Shown: one piece after another, positions 34,582-44,560 of the stretch
Numbering within the stretch: the first letter of the stretch is position 1
Layout of the letters: every line of letters starts with the position of its first letter
Assembly (NCBI GenBank): GCA_028277725.1
Contig: JANQFX010000001.1
Coordinates: 1 to 64,000 of the forward strand
Source: Thiohalocapsa sp.
Lineage (GTDB): Bacteria; Pseudomonadota; Gammaproteobacteria; Chromatiales; Chromatiaceae
Length of the DNA: 64,000 bases
Reading direction: 5' to 3'
Program-made: the position numbers and the translations under genes
Notes under the pieces: generated by a model
The model's database searches: none
Told to the model about the DNA's origin: nothing
What the model saw: the letters and a program-made list of their open reading frames with translations, nothing else

Positions 34582-36423
34582 ATGAAGGGTGTTTTCGGGC
34601 TCATCGGCAGCCTGTCGGCTTCGGCGTCCGTGGACCAGTGGTTGGCGACCATGTCCGGCGGCGCCGGTGATCCGGTCGAGTGTCCGGCGCTGCGCGACGG
34701 GGGGCTGCTCGGCGGTGTCTATGGTGGGCCGATGGCGGCGAGTAGTGCGTGCTGCCATGTCGATAACGACTGCGTGATATTGCTGTCGGACGTTCGCCCG
34801 GGGTTCGATGCGCGGGCGCTGGCGGACGCCTACCGTGCCAGCGGAGAAGACGCCCTGGCGGGGTTGAGCGGGTCCTTCGCCGTTGCGTTGCTCGACCGCA
34901 ACGATGGTCGCCTGCGGCTCGCCGTGGACCGAGTGGGAGCGCGCTCCCTGTATGTCTTGCGCCGACCCGGCCTCATCGCCTTCGCGAGCCGATTGGAGGG
35001 ACTGCGCGGGCTGCCAGGCACGGCGCTCCAGGTCAGCGATCATGCGCTGTTCGACTACCTCTATCTGCACATGATCCCGAGCCCCGGCAGCATCTACGAC
35101 GGGGTCTCCAAGCTCCTGCCGGCGCAGGTGTTGTGCTTTGACGGCGCCGCGGGCGAGTCGCCACCCGCTGCCCGTTTCTATTGGCACATGCCCTATGAAT
35201 CCGGCGACGCAGGCGGGCGCGACTTCGATACCCTGCGTGCCGAGTTCCGCGACCTCATGCCGCGCGTGGTCGGCGACGCGGGCGGTCAGGGTGGAGCTGG
35301 CCCGGATTCCCGCACCGGCTGCTTCCTGAGTGGCGGTACCGACAGCTCCACGGTTGCCGGCACCTGGCGACAGTTCAGCGGCGCGGCGGTGCCCACCTAT
35401 TCCATCGGCTTCGACGCCGAGGGCTTCGACGAGATGGCGTTCGCGCGCATCGCCTCGCGCCACTTCGGCACCACGGCGCGTGAGTACTACGTGACGGCAC
35501 AGGATGTGGTCGACGCGGTGCCCCAGGTCGCGGCCTACTGCGACGAGCCCTTCGGCAACGCCTCCATCGTACCCGCCTATCTATGCGCACGTTTCGCCAA
35601 GGCCGACGGCGTCGACGTCATGCTCGCGGGGGACGGCGGTGATGAGATCTTCGGCGGCAACGAGCGCTACGCGAACCAATGGCTGTTCGAGCAGTACGGC
35701 CGGGTGCCGGGCCCGCTCCGGGCGCTGCTCGAGGGTGTGGTCTCGATGCCCGGGCTCGCCGCGCTGCCGCCGATGCGCAAGGCCAGGAGCTATATCGCCC
35801 AGGCCAAGGTGCCGCTGCCGGACCGGTTCGAGACCTACAACTTCCTGCACCGGACCGCACTCGCGGAGATCTTCGAGCCCGACTTCCTCGCGCGTGTCGA
35901 TACCGAGGCGCCGCTTGAGAACCTGCGCGAGGTCTACGGCCGCACCGATTCGCGTGCGGCCGTCAACCGCATGATGCACCTGGACTTGAAGATCACGCTG
36001 GCGGACAACGACCTGCGCAAGGTCAACCAGGCCTGCTTCCTGGCCGGCGTCGAGCCGCGCTATCCGCTGCTCGACGACCGCATGTTGGCCTTCGCAGCCT
36101 CGGTGCCGCCGGATATGCAGCTCAGGCGCACCAGATTGCGTTGGTTCTTCAAACGCGCCTTGGCGGATTTCCTGCCGCCGGAGATCATCGGCAAGCGCAA
36201 GCAGGGCTTCGGCCTGCCCGTGGGGCTCTGGATGCGGGAGTATCCGCCTCTGAAGGCCCTCACCGATGAGAGCATCGCGGCCATCAAGCAGCGCGGCATC
36301 GTGCGCGCGGACTACATCGACTGGGTGGAGCGTCAGCACCAGAGCAGCCACGCCTCCTACTACGGCGTCATGCTCTGGATTCTGGTCATGCTGGAGCAGT
36401 GGCTGCGAAGCCACGAGGCCTGA
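34582..36423 (+). CDS. asparagine synthetase-like protein lacking the glutaminase Cys
   Basis: 613-residue homologue of AsnB. The C-terminal ATP-pyrophosphatase domain is intact: SGGTDSS at about residue 250, AGDGGDEIFGGNERY, and RYPLLDDRMLAF. The N-terminal Ntn-hydrolase-like domain begins MKGVFGLIGS, so the catalytic Cys2 of class-II glutamine amidotransferases is Lys. It is therefore probably ammonia-dependent or acts on another substrate. GGGAGG at 34571-34576 supports the start. Lone gene without a polysaccharide cluster; product uncertain. Confidence 0.82.
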   Translation: MKGVFGLIGSLSASASVDQWLATMSGGAGDPVECPALRDGGLLGGVYGGPMAASSACCHVDNDCVILLSDVRPGFDARALADAYRASGEDALAGLSGSFAVALLDRNDGRLRLAVDRVGARSLYVLRRPGLIAFASRLEGLRGLPGTALQVSDHALFDYLYLHMIPSPGSIYDGVSKLLPAQVLCFDGAAGESPPAARFYWHMPYESGDAGGRDFDTLRAEFRDLMPRVVGDAGGQGGAGPDSRTGCFLSGGTDSSTVAGTWRQFSGAAVPTYSIGFDAEGFDEMAFARIASRHFGTTAREYYVTAQDVVDAVPQVAAYCDEPFGNASIVPAYLCARFAKADGVDVMLAGDGGDEIFGGNERYANQWLFEQYGRVPGPLRALLEGVVSMPGLAALPPMRKARSYIAQAKVPLPDRFETYNFLHRTALAEIFEPDFLARVDTEAPLENLREVYGRTDSRAAVNRMMHLDLKITLADNDLRKVNQACFLAGVEPRYPLLDDRMLAFAASVPPDMQLRRTRLRWFFKRALADFLPPEIIGKRKQGFGLPVGLWMREYPPLKALTDESIAAIKQRGIVRADYIDWVERQHQSSHASYYGVMLWILVMLEQWLRSHEA

Positions 36424-36578
36424 CGGGGATGCCGCAAGCTGAAACCCGGGCTATGCGTCTATGCCGAGACTCGCCCCGGCGTGAGCGCCCCGTCGAAGGG
36501 AGCCGGTCGTCCAGTCGTCGGATCAGACCGGTCGCGGCGCCGATGATCCGGATGGTCGGACGATGCAGGGTCTGATGC

Positions 36579-36998
36579 TCAGTCGCCCTGGGTTGTGACC
36601 AGCACGCGTCGGCGCTGCGCGCCGGTGCGGTGTTCGTAGAGGAACACGCCCTGCCAGGTGCCGAGGGCACAGCGCCCGGCAGCGACCGGCAGCGTCAGGT
36701 CCATGTTGGTCAGGATAGAGCGCACGTGCGCGGACATGTCGTCCGGCCCTTCGTCCGTGTGCTGGAACAGCAGGTCGCCGTCGGGCACCAGGCGCGCCAG
36801 GAAGGCCTCCAGATCCCGGCGTACCGTCGGGTCCGCGTTCTCGCAGAGCATCAGCGAGGCACTGGTGTGCTGGACGAAGACGTGACAGAGTCCCGTTGCG
36901 ATGCCGCTCTCGCGCACCACCCGCTGCACCTCCTCGGTGATGTTGGTGGTGCCGCGCCCGCGCGTGGCCACCACGATTTGTCCCTGACTCGTCCGCAT
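36579..36998 (-). CDS. YjbQ family (UPF0047) protein
   Basis: 139-residue trimeric-fold protein of the YjbQ family, implicated in secondary thiamine-phosphate synthase activity. Motifs: CHVFVQHTSASLMLCENADPTVRRD with the metal-binding His, FQHTDEGPDDMSAHVRSILT, and LGTWQGVFLYEHR. A GGAGG seven bases before the ATG lies at 37006-37010, inside the frame of divergent recG, so the two starts overlap unless recG begins later. Confidence 0.87.
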   Translation of the reverse strand: MRTSQGQIVVATRGRGTTNITEEVQRVVRESGIATGLCHVFVQHTSASLMLCENADPTVRRDLEAFLARLVPDGDLLFQHTDEGPDDMSAHVRSILTNMDLTLPVAAGRCALGTWQGVFLYEHRTGAQRRRVLVTTQGD

Positions 36999-37068
36999 GC
37001 CTAGTCCTCCGCCTGTCGAGAATACCGCACCCGATCCCGTGGCCAAGCCAAACGGGGATCGAGACTCG

Positions 37069-39207
37069 GTGCAGTCCATCCGAGGATTGGACCAGATCCC
37101 GGTTACCGGTCTCAAGCGGGTCGGCCCCAAGCTCGCCGAACGGCTGCGCAAGCTGCGCATCGAGACCGTCGCGGACCTGTTGTTTCACTTGCCGTCGCGC
37201 TATCAGGATCGTTCCCGGCTGCGGCCGTTGCACGAGCTGCGCGACGGCGACGAGGCCCTGGTGGAGGGCGTGGTCGAGGCCAGCCAGATCGCCGTGGGCC
37301 GTCGCCGCTCGCTCAAGGTCTGGCTGCGGGAGGGGCGCGATGGTCTCGGCGGCGGGCTCATGCTCCGCTTCTTCCATTTCTCGCGGGCCCAGATCGAAGC
37401 CATGGGCCGCCGGGGCACGCGGCTGCGCTGTTTCGGCGAGGTGCGCCAGGGGCCGCAGTCGCTGGAGATGGTCCATCCGGAGGTCCAGTACCGCACCGAC
37501 GATCTGCGGACGGGGACCGCCGTCGATCAACCGCTGACGCCCATCTACCCCTCCACCGAGGGCATGCAGCAGATCACCTGGCGCGCGCTCACGGACCAGG
37601 CACTGGCGCTGCTGGCCGCGCATCCGCGGTCGCTCGCCGATCTGGTGCCGGTGGAGATCACGACGCCGCTTCGGTTGCCCGCGCTCGACGAGGCCCTGCG
37701 CACCGTGCATCGCCCGCCGGTGGAGACGCCCGTTCAGCAACTCGTCGAGCGCAGCCACCCCGCCTGCCTGCGGCTCGCCTTCGATGAAATGCTGGCCCAC
37801 CAGCTCGCGCTGCGTCGCCTGCGCCAGGAACGCCGACACCTCAGCGCCGATCCCATGCTCGGCGACGACAGGTTGCGCGGCCGGCTGCTGGCGGGGCTGC
37901 CGTTCCAGCTCACCGCTGCGCAGCGGCGCGTGGTGGACGAGATCGCCGCGGACCTGGGGCGGCCGCGGCCCATGATGCGCCTACTCCAGGGAGATGTCGG
38001 CTCCGGCAAGACCGTGGTCGCCGCCCTGGCGGCCCTGCAGGCCGTCGAGTGCGGCCGGCAGGTGGCGCTGATGGCACCGACGGAACTGCTCGCGGAGCAG
38101 CATCGCAAGAGCCTCGACGGCTGGCTTGCACCGCTGGGCATCGAGGTCGCCTGGTTGTCCGGCCGGCACAAGGGCGCCGAGCGCGCGCAGGTGCTGGCTC
38201 GGCTGGCGGACGGCGGCGCCCCGGTGGTGGTCGGAACCCATGCGCTGTTCCAGCAGGACGTGCGCTTCGCCGAGCCGCCGGGCGGCCTCGGGCTGGCCAT
38301 CATCGACGAGCAGCACCGCTTCGGTGTGCACCAGCGCATGGCCCTGCGCGAGAAGGGCGCCGGCGCCGGCCGTCTGCCGCACCAGCTCATCATGACCGCC
38401 ACCCCGATCCCACGCTCCCTGGCCATGGCCGTCTACGCGGATCTGGACCTGTCCGTCATCGACGAGCTGCCGCCGGGGCGCACGCCCATCACCACCGTTG
38501 CCGTGCCGGATAGCCGCCGGGACGAGGTCATCGAGCGGGTCCGCAGCGCCTGCGCATCGGGGCGCCAGGCCTACTGGGTCTGCACCCTGGTGGAGGAGTC
38601 CGAGGCCCTCCAGGCCCAGGCCGCCGAGGACGCCGCCGCCGACCTGCGCGAGCGCCTCGGGGGCTTGCGTATCGGCCTGGTGCACGGGCGCGTCAAGGCC
38701 GCGGAGCGTGAGCCAGTCATGGCCGCCTTCGCCGCCGGTGAGCTGGATCTGTTGGTGGCGACCACGGTCATCGAGGTCGGCGTGGATGTGCCCAACGCCA
38801 GCCTGATGATCATCGAGAACCCGGAGCGCCTCGGCCTCGCCCAGCTGCATCAGCTGCGTGGCCGCGTCGGCCGGGGCCAGGTGGAGAGCTACTGCGTGCT
38901 GCTCTTCCACGCGCCGCTGTCCGCCAATGCACGGGAGCGGCTGGACATCCTGCGCCGCGAGACCAGCGGCTTCGCCATCGCCGATGCCGACCTTCGCATG
39001 CGCGGCGCCGGCGAGGTGCTGGGCACCCGTCAGGCGGGCATGGCGTCGTTTCGGCTCGCCGACCCGCTCAGAGACAAGGATCTGGTGCGCTCGGCCCAGC
39101 AGGGTTCGGACCTGTTGCTGGAGGACGGGTCCGTCGAAGGCGCCGGGCGAGTCGCCGGACTGATTCGACGCTGGCTCGGCGATCGGGAGGACTATGGTCG
39201 GGTATGA
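37069..39207 (+). CDS. recG: ATP-dependent DNA helicase RecG
   Basis: Branch-migration helicase for stalled forks and recombination intermediates. The frame encodes the wedge/OB domain (IPVTGLKRVGPKLAERL, LPSRYQDRS), Walker A GDVGSGKT, the DExH-type box IIDEQHRFG, VGTHALFQ, and the C-terminal helicase core with RGRVGRGQVESYC. The frame opens at ATG 36997, but that would overlap the yjbQ start codon and its Shine-Dalgarno. The GTG at 37069, with GGGGA upstream, starts just before conserved sequence and is preferred (712 residues); 36997 remains possible. Confidence 0.9.
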   Translation: MQSIRGLDQIPVTGLKRVGPKLAERLRKLRIETVADLLFHLPSRYQDRSRLRPLHELRDGDEALVEGVVEASQIAVGRRRSLKVWLREGRDGLGGGLMLRFFHFSRAQIEAMGRRGTRLRCFGEVRQGPQSLEMVHPEVQYRTDDLRTGTAVDQPLTPIYPSTEGMQQITWRALTDQALALLAAHPRSLADLVPVEITTPLRLPALDEALRTVHRPPVETPVQQLVERSHPACLRLAFDEMLAHQLALRRLRQERRHLSADPMLGDDRLRGRLLAGLPFQLTAAQRRVVDEIAADLGRPRPMMRLLQGDVGSGKTVVAALAALQAVECGRQVALMAPTELLAEQHRKSLDGWLAPLGIEVAWLSGRHKGAERAQVLARLADGGAPVVVGTHALFQQDVRFAEPPGGLGLAIIDEQHRFGVHQRMALREKGAGAGRLPHQLIMTATPIPRSLAMAVYADLDLSVIDELPPGRTPITTVAVPDSRRDEVIERVRSACASGRQAYWVCTLVEESEALQAQAAEDAAADLRERLGGLRIGLVHGRVKAAEREPVMAAFAAGELDLLVATTVIEVGVDVPNASLMIIENPERLGLAQLHQLRGRVGRGQVESYCVLLFHAPLSANARERLDILRRETSGFAIADADLRMRGAGEVLGTRQAGMASFRLADPLRDKDLVRSAQQGSDLLLEDGSVEGAGRVAGLIRRWLGDREDYGRV

Positions 39208-39309
39208 GGCGCCCATATCGGCGTCTCGACCGAGGCGTTCCGTCGCGCGTTGCGAGGCGTGATGCCGCTCGATCGACCGTGCGATCCATCCAGCCCTGCA
39301 TGAGACGGC

Positions 39310-40212
39310 TCATCGGGGCTCGTCGGGGTGCGCGCGCGAGCGTTCCATGAAGGCGCGCAGGTAGTCGATGTCGCGCTCGCGCTCGCGGATGCCGATGAAG
39401 ATCTGCTTGGCGATGCCCTCCGGACCCAGCCGCACTGCCGTGAGGTCGAGCGCGCCGGTGTATTCCTGCATCAGCCAGCGGGGAAGGGCGGCGACACCGC
39501 GCCCGCTCGCGACCATCTGCAGCATGATGTCCGTGGTCTCGATGGGCTTGTGGCGCTTGGGCCGGATGCCCGCCGGCAGCAGGAATCGGGTGTAGATGTC
39601 GAGCCGGTCGATCGCCACGGGGTAGGTGATGAGCGTCTCCTCGGCCAGTTGCCTCGGTTGCACGAACGGGGCGCCGCGCAGGCGGTGTCGCGGACCCACC
39701 ACCAGCACCTGTTCGTAGTCGAGCACCGGCTCGAATGCGAGACCCGCCGTGAAGAGCGGATCGGGCGTCACCAGCAGGTCGATGTCGTGCCCGAAGAGGG
39801 CGCCGATGCCGCCGAACTGGAACTCCTGTCGCACATCCACATCCACGTCCGGCCACTCGGCCAGATAGGGAGAGACGACCTTCAGCAGCCATCGATAGCA
39901 GGGGTGGCACTCGATGCCGATACGCAGGGTGCCACGCTCACCATCGGCGAACTGGCGCAGACGCGCCTCGGCGTCGGCGAGCTGCGGCAACAGCCGATTG
40001 GCCACCGCCAGCAGGTACTCGCCCGCCTGCGTCGGACGCAGGCGGCGGCCATCGCGGGTCCACAACGCGACGCCGAGTTGATGCTCCAGCTTGCGCACCG
40101 CGTGGCTGAGCGCCGACTGGGTCAGGTGCAGGTGCTCCGCGGCGGCGGTCAGGGTGCCGTGCTGATCCACGGCGCGGACGATGGCCAGGTGGGCGCGATC
40201 CAGGTGGGTCAT
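39310..40212 (-). CDS. metR: LysR-family transcriptional regulator MetR
   Basis: 300-residue LysR-type activator. An N-terminal winged helix-turn-helix (TLTAAAEHLHLTQSALSHAVRKLEHQLG) is followed by an effector domain of the MetR type (IECHPCYRWLLKVVSPYLAEWPDVDVDV, DLLVTPDP). Divergent from metE with 99 bp between, the classical MetR-metE arrangement; homocysteine is the known effector. The ATG at 40212 is preferred over ATG 40260, which would place the N-terminus over the probable operator. Confidence 0.93.
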   Translation of the reverse strand: MTHLDRAHLAIVRAVDQHGTLTAAAEHLHLTQSALSHAVRKLEHQLGVALWTRDGRRLRPTQAGEYLLAVANRLLPQLADAEARLRQFADGERGTLRIGIECHPCYRWLLKVVSPYLAEWPDVDVDVRQEFQFGGIGALFGHDIDLLVTPDPLFTAGLAFEPVLDYEQVLVVGPRHRLRGAPFVQPRQLAEETLITYPVAIDRLDIYTRFLLPAGIRPKRHKPIETTDIMLQMVASGRGVAALPRWLMQEYTGALDLTAVRLGPEGIAKQIFIGIRERERDIDYLRAFMERSRAHPDEPR

Positions 40213-40223
40213 GGATGACAGAT

Positions 40224-40261
40224 GTTCATGGTTTGATGAGGAAATACCATTTTCGTTCATG
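40224..40261. promoter_or_regulatory. possible MetR operator between metR and metE
   Basis: Two GTTCATG half-sites (40224-40230 and 40255-40261) lie 31 bp apart, close to three helical turns. An inverted ATGGT/ACCAT pair (40228-40232, 40246-40250) overlaps the first. Known MetR sites contain TGAA/TTCA half-sites, so these fit partly. Location in the divergent gap supports the guess. Confidence 0.35.
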
Positions 40262-40311
40262 TTTGGTGCCCGCGACACTATGCGGACGTTCCACCTCATA
40301 GGGCACTCGAC

Positions 40312-42603
40312 ATGGCCATGACGCACAATCTCGGTTTTCCCCGCATCGGCGCCAAGCGGGAATTGAAGTTCGCACTGGAGTCGTACTGGAAGGGGCAATC
40401 CTCCATCGACGACCTCAAGTCCGTCGGCGCCGAACTGCGCGCGGTGCATTGGCGCGATCAGGCCGGGCTCGATCTGGTGCCCGTGGGTGACTTCTCCTTC
40501 TACGATCAGATGCTGGACATGAGCTTCATGCTCGGCAACCTGCCCGAGCGCGCGCGCGGCTTCGTCGGGGACGCGCTGGATTGCTACTTCCGTGTGGCGC
40601 GCGGTCGCTCCGCGCCCGCGGCCGAGCAGGGCGGGCATGGCGGCATCGCGGCCGGCGAGATGACCAAGTGGTTCGACACCAATTACCACTACATCGTCCC
40701 CGAGGTGACCGCGGCCACCGAGTTCAGGCTCGATGCCTCACGCCTGCTCGATGAGCTGGGCGAGGCCAGGGCGCTGGGTATTGCGGCCAAGCCGGTCATC
40801 ATCGGCCCCGTGACCTATCTGGCGCTCGCCAAGAGCAAGGACACTATCGACCGGCTCGACCTCCTGGAGCGGCTGCTGCCCGTCTACGCCGAACTACTCG
40901 ACGCCCTGGGCGCGGCGGGAGCGGAATGGGTGCAGATCGACGAGCCGATCCTGGTCACGGACCTCGATACGCCTTGGCGCCATGCCTTCGAGGTGGCCTA
41001 TCACACGCTCAAGGGCGCACCGGTCAAGCTGCTGCTCGCGACCTACTTCGGCGAGCTGCGCGAGCACCGCTACCTGGTCGCCAACCTGCCCGTGGCCGGC
41101 CTGCACCTCGACGCCATCCGCGGACGCGAGGACCTGATGCCCTTGCTGAACCTGCTGCCGTCTCCCAAGGTCCTGTCCCTCGGCGTGGTCGACGGGCGCA
41201 ACATCTGGAAGACGGACCTGGAGGCACTGCTGGACTGGCTGGAGCCCATTGCGTCGCAGCTCGGCGAGCGGCTCTGGATCGCGCCCTCCTGTTCGCTACT
41301 GCACGTACCGGTGGACCTCGACAGCGAGCGAGAGCTGGACGCGGAGATCAGGTCCTGGCTCGCCTTCGCCAGGCAGAAACTGGAGGAGTTGCGTATTCTG
41401 GCATCGGCCCTGAACGGGGGCCGGCATAGCGTACAGGCGGAACTCGCCGCCAACCGCGCCGCCGTCGCGGCACGTCGCAACTCCTCCCGCGTGCACGACC
41501 CCAAGGTCAAGGCCGCGGTCGCCGCCATCGAGCCTCGACTCGGGCAGCGGCAAAGCCCCTACACCGATCGCGCGGCCCGGCAGTCCGCGGCGCTGGGGCT
41601 GCCACGGTTCCCCACCACCACCATCGGCTCCTTCCCTCAGACCCCCGAGATCCGCCGCACACGCCGCCGACTCAAGGCGGGCGAGATCGACGCGGCGGCC
41701 TACACCGGGGTCATGCGAGAGGAGATCGCGCGCTGTGTTCGCGAGCAGGAGTCGCTTGGGCTTGACGTGCTGGTGCACGGCGAGCCCGAGCGCAACGACA
41801 TGGTGGAGTACTTCGGCGAGCAGCTCGACGGCTACGCGTTCAGCCGGTTCGGCTGGGTCCAGTCCTATGGCTCACGCTGCGTCAAGCCGCCGATCCTGTT
41901 CGGCGATATCGGCCGACCCAAGGCCATGACCGTCGATTGGATCACTTACGCCCAGTCCCTGACCGACAAGCCCATGAAGGGCATGCTCACCGGCCCGGTG
42001 ACCATCCTCAACTGGTCCTTCGTGCGCGACGATCAGCCGCGCTCGGCGTCCTGCAAGCAACTCGCCTTGGCCATGCGCGAGGAGGTGCTGGACCTGGAGC
42101 GCGCCGGCGTCGGCGTGATCCAGATCGACGAGGCCGCCCTGCGCGAGGGCCTGCCACTGCGGCGCTCGCAGTGGCCGGACTACCTGAGCTGGGCCGTGGA
42201 GTGTTTCCGCATCACCGCCAACGGCGTCGCGGACGCCACCCAGATCCACACCCACATGTGCTACTCGGAGTTCAACGACATTATCGAGTCCATCGCCGCC
42301 ATGGACGCCGACGTCATCACCATCGAGACCTCACGCTCGGACATGGAACTGCTCGACGCCTTCGACGACTTCGCCTACCCCAACGAGATCGGCCCCGGCG
42401 TCTACGACATCCACTCGCCGAACATTCCGAGCGATGAACATATGGTGGCGCTGATGCAGAAGGCCGCCGAGCGCATCCCCGCCGAACGCCTTTGGGTGAA
42501 CCCGGACTGCGGCCTCAAGACCCGGCAATGGGACGAGGTCATCCCGGCCCTGACCGAGATGGTCGCGGCCGCGAAGAGGCTGCGTGCGACCGTCGACGGC
42601 TAG
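40312..42603 (+). CDS. metE: cobalamin-independent methionine synthase
   Basis: 5-methyltetrahydropteroyltriglutamate--homocysteine methyltransferase. The 763-residue protein has the N-terminal domain ([20 protein letters not shown]) and the catalytic C-terminal domain with [32 protein letters not shown] and the zinc ligands of [11 protein letters not shown] with a Cys in [12 protein letters not shown] 40312 or 40318 are both possible. Controlled probably by the divergent metR. Confidence 0.96.
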   Translation: MAMTHNLGFPRIGAKRELKFALESYWKGQSSIDDLKSVGAELRAVHWRDQAGLDLVPVGDFSFYDQMLDMSFMLGNLPERARGFVGDALDCYFRVARGRSAPAAEQGGHGGIAAGEMTKWFDTNYHYIVPEVTAATEFRLDASRLLDELGEARALGIAAKPVIIGPVTYLALAKSKDTIDRLDLLERLLPVYAELLDALGAAGAEWVQIDEPILVTDLDTPWRHAFEVAYHTLKGAPVKLLLATYFGELREHRYLVANLPVAGLHLDAIRGREDLMPLLNLLPSPKVLSLGVVDGRNIWKTDLEALLDWLEPIASQLGERLWIAPSCSLLHVPVDLDSERELDAEIRSWLAFARQKLEELRILASALNGGRHSVQAELAANRAAVAARRNSSRVHDPKVKAAVAAIEPRLGQRQSPYTDRAARQSAALGLPRFPTTTIGSFPQTPEIRRTRRRLKAGEIDAAAYTGVMREEIARCVREQESLGLDVLVHGEPERNDMVEYFGEQLDGYAFSRFGWVQSYGSRCVKPPILFGDIGRPKAMTVDWITYAQSLTDKPMKGMLTGPVTILNWSFVRDDQPRSASCKQLALAMREEVLDLERAGVGVIQIDEAALREGLPLRRSQWPDYLSWAVECFRITANGVADATQIHTHMCYSEFNDIIESIAAMDADVITIETSRSDMELLDAFDDFAYPNEIGPGVYDIHSPNIPSDEHMVALMQKAAERIPAERLWVNPDCGLKTRQWDEVIPALTEMVAAAKRLRATVDG

Positions 42604-42811
42604 GCAATCCAGGCGCCGGCGCACGCCCGACGGCGGCGTCTGGACGAGCGAGCATCGCAGGGCAGGTCGAGGCGTTGTGTCGCACTGCATCTGTCGGGAG
42701 ATCGATCGCGGCGGGGCGGGTCGCAATACCGTCATGATCGGCTGCTAGGCTCTTTGGCTCGTCTTGGTAGAGATCACCCGACGACCTACCCAACCGAGCC
42801 TCGGACCCACC

Positions 42812-44560
42812 ATGCTCGATCGCGTCCAAACGCCCGCCGCCGTCACATCAACCGAGACCCCCGATGCCGCACGGAGGTCGAGTCCCGTTGCTCGCCGCTC
42901 GGTGAAACGCGCACCGCTGCCGACGGTGCTGATGCATTGGGCGATGGTCCTGGCCTTCGCGGTGAGCCTCGTCACCGGGCTGCGCATCGCGGCGGATGCG
43001 CCGGACTCCCGCGTTGCAGCGGCATTGGCGCCGGCGCTGCCGCAGGGGGCGGTGCTGCTCTGGCACTTGGCCGGCGGCGCGCTGGTGCTGGGCCTGATGC
43101 TGGCCTATGCGCTGCATCAGGCCGGGACCGGGCTCGGGCGGCGCTGGCTGCGACCACCTCGGTCGTCCGCCACGGCAGCGGGGCGGGTGCGATGGCGACG
43201 CCTGCATTGGCTGTTGTCTTGGATCGCGTTCGGGCTGCTTGGCCTCGCCGCCTTCACCGGCATACTGCAGTATCTGGGCAAGGCGCCGTTACCCGGCGCG
43301 GGCCTGGCCGCGGTGCACCGCGCGGTCGCCTGGGGTCTACTGATCTACGCCGTGGTGCACACGGCCTTGCACCTGTCCGGCGGTCTGCCCCGTCTGCAGG
43401 GCATGCTCTGGCCGCGGGCGGTCCATACCCGCGCCGGTGCACTCGCTGCACTGGTCGCGCTGGCCCTGATGATGGCCGCGGTGGCGGCGGACCGGCTGCT
43501 GCCGCAGCAGTTGGTGCTGGAACACACCGATGTACCGCCGCAGCTCGACGGCGTCGGCGATGATCCAGCCTGGCAGCGGACGCAGCCGGTGCGGTTGCGC
43601 CTGGCCCGGGGCGCGAACCTGCCGGGCGGCGCCAGTGAGCTGGCGCTGCGGGGGCTGCACGACGGCGAGCGGGTCTGGTTCCTCTGCGAGTGGACCGACC
43701 CGACCCTCAGCAGCAAGCATGTGCCCTTGGTGAAGACGGCGCAGGGCTGGCGCATCCTGCAGAGCGCCTATCGGGATGCCGATGAGAACCGCTACTACGA
43801 GGACAAACTGGCGCTGATGCTGGCGCCGGCCAAGCCCTGGGCGGCGCTGGCGTCGGTGCATCTCGGCACACGGCCGTTGAGAGGGGAGCCCGGGTCCCCC
43901 GGAGGCCGCGGGCTGCACTACACCACCGACGGCGGGATCCTGGACCTGTGGCACTGGAAATCGGTGCGTAACGCCGCCGAGCACCAGGCGGACGACAACT
44001 TCTTCGGCCCACCGCTGCCGGCGCCGGAGGAAACCGCGCGGGTGCGCGACCCGGACAGCGGTGCCTGGCTGCCGCGCTATACGGCCGGCTATCGCAAGGA
44101 CCCGCCCGGCACCTACAGCGGCTACGAGATGAACTGGGAGTTCTTCGACGAGGGTCGGGTGTTGCCGCTACGGCTGCCGGACGACCCGCGGGACCTGCCG
44201 CCGGCGCAGCGGCTGGACCTGCGGCCGGACGCCTCGGACGCCGGCGTGCCGCGCATGACCGGCTGGATCGAATACAACGACACCCGCCCCTATGCCGACG
44301 GCCCCGACGATCTGCCGCTCGGCACGCTGCTGCCGAGCGTGCTGCCCACCGGCCCCCTCGGCGGCGATCGCGGCGACATCCGCGCCCGAGGGCGCTGGTC
44401 CGACGGCCGCTGGCACCTGGAGTTGACCCGGCGGCTGGATACCGGGTCCGACAAGGACGTGGTCATCGCCGATGGCGTGCTGCTCTGGGCGGCGGTGTTC
44501 GATCACACCCAGACCCGCCATGCCTACCATTTGCGGCCGGTGCGATTGCGGTTGCGCTGA
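42812..44560 (+). CDS. cytochrome b561-like membrane domain fused to ethylbenzene-dehydrogenase gamma-like haem domain
   Basis: 582 residues. The first 230 hold about five membrane segments with His residues suited to bind two b-type haems (PTVLMHWAM, LLWHLAGG, LHWLLSWI, VHRAVAW, VVHTALHLSG). The rest is a large extracytoplasmic domain resembling the haem-b gamma subunit of ethylbenzene dehydrogenase (from LEHTDVPPQLDGVGDDPAW through WRILQSAYRDADENRYYEDKL to the C-terminal HAYHLRPV). This suggests a quinone-linked periplasmic electron-transfer unit. No molybdoenzyme partner gene is adjacent. ATG at 42812 starts the chosen product. Confidence 0.8.
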   Translation: MLDRVQTPAAVTSTETPDAARRSSPVARRSVKRAPLPTVLMHWAMVLAFAVSLVTGLRIAADAPDSRVAAALAPALPQGAVLLWHLAGGALVLGLMLAYALHQAGTGLGRRWLRPPRSSATAAGRVRWRRLHWLLSWIAFGLLGLAAFTGILQYLGKAPLPGAGLAAVHRAVAWGLLIYAVVHTALHLSGGLPRLQGMLWPRAVHTRAGALAALVALALMMAAVAADRLLPQQLVLEHTDVPPQLDGVGDDPAWQRTQPVRLRLARGANLPGGASELALRGLHDGERVWFLCEWTDPTLSSKHVPLVKTAQGWRILQSAYRDADENRYYEDKLALMLAPAKPWAALASVHLGTRPLRGEPGSPGGRGLHYTTDGGILDLWHWKSVRNAAEHQADDNFFGPPLPAPEETARVRDPDSGAWLPRYTAGYRKDPPGTYSGYEMNWEFFDEGRVLPLRLPDDPRDLPPAQRLDLRPDASDAGVPRMTGWIEYNDTRPYADGPDDLPLGTLLPSVLPTGPLGGDRGDIRARGRWSDGRWHLELTRRLDTGSDKDVVIADGVLLWAAVFDHTQTRHAYHLRPVRLRLR

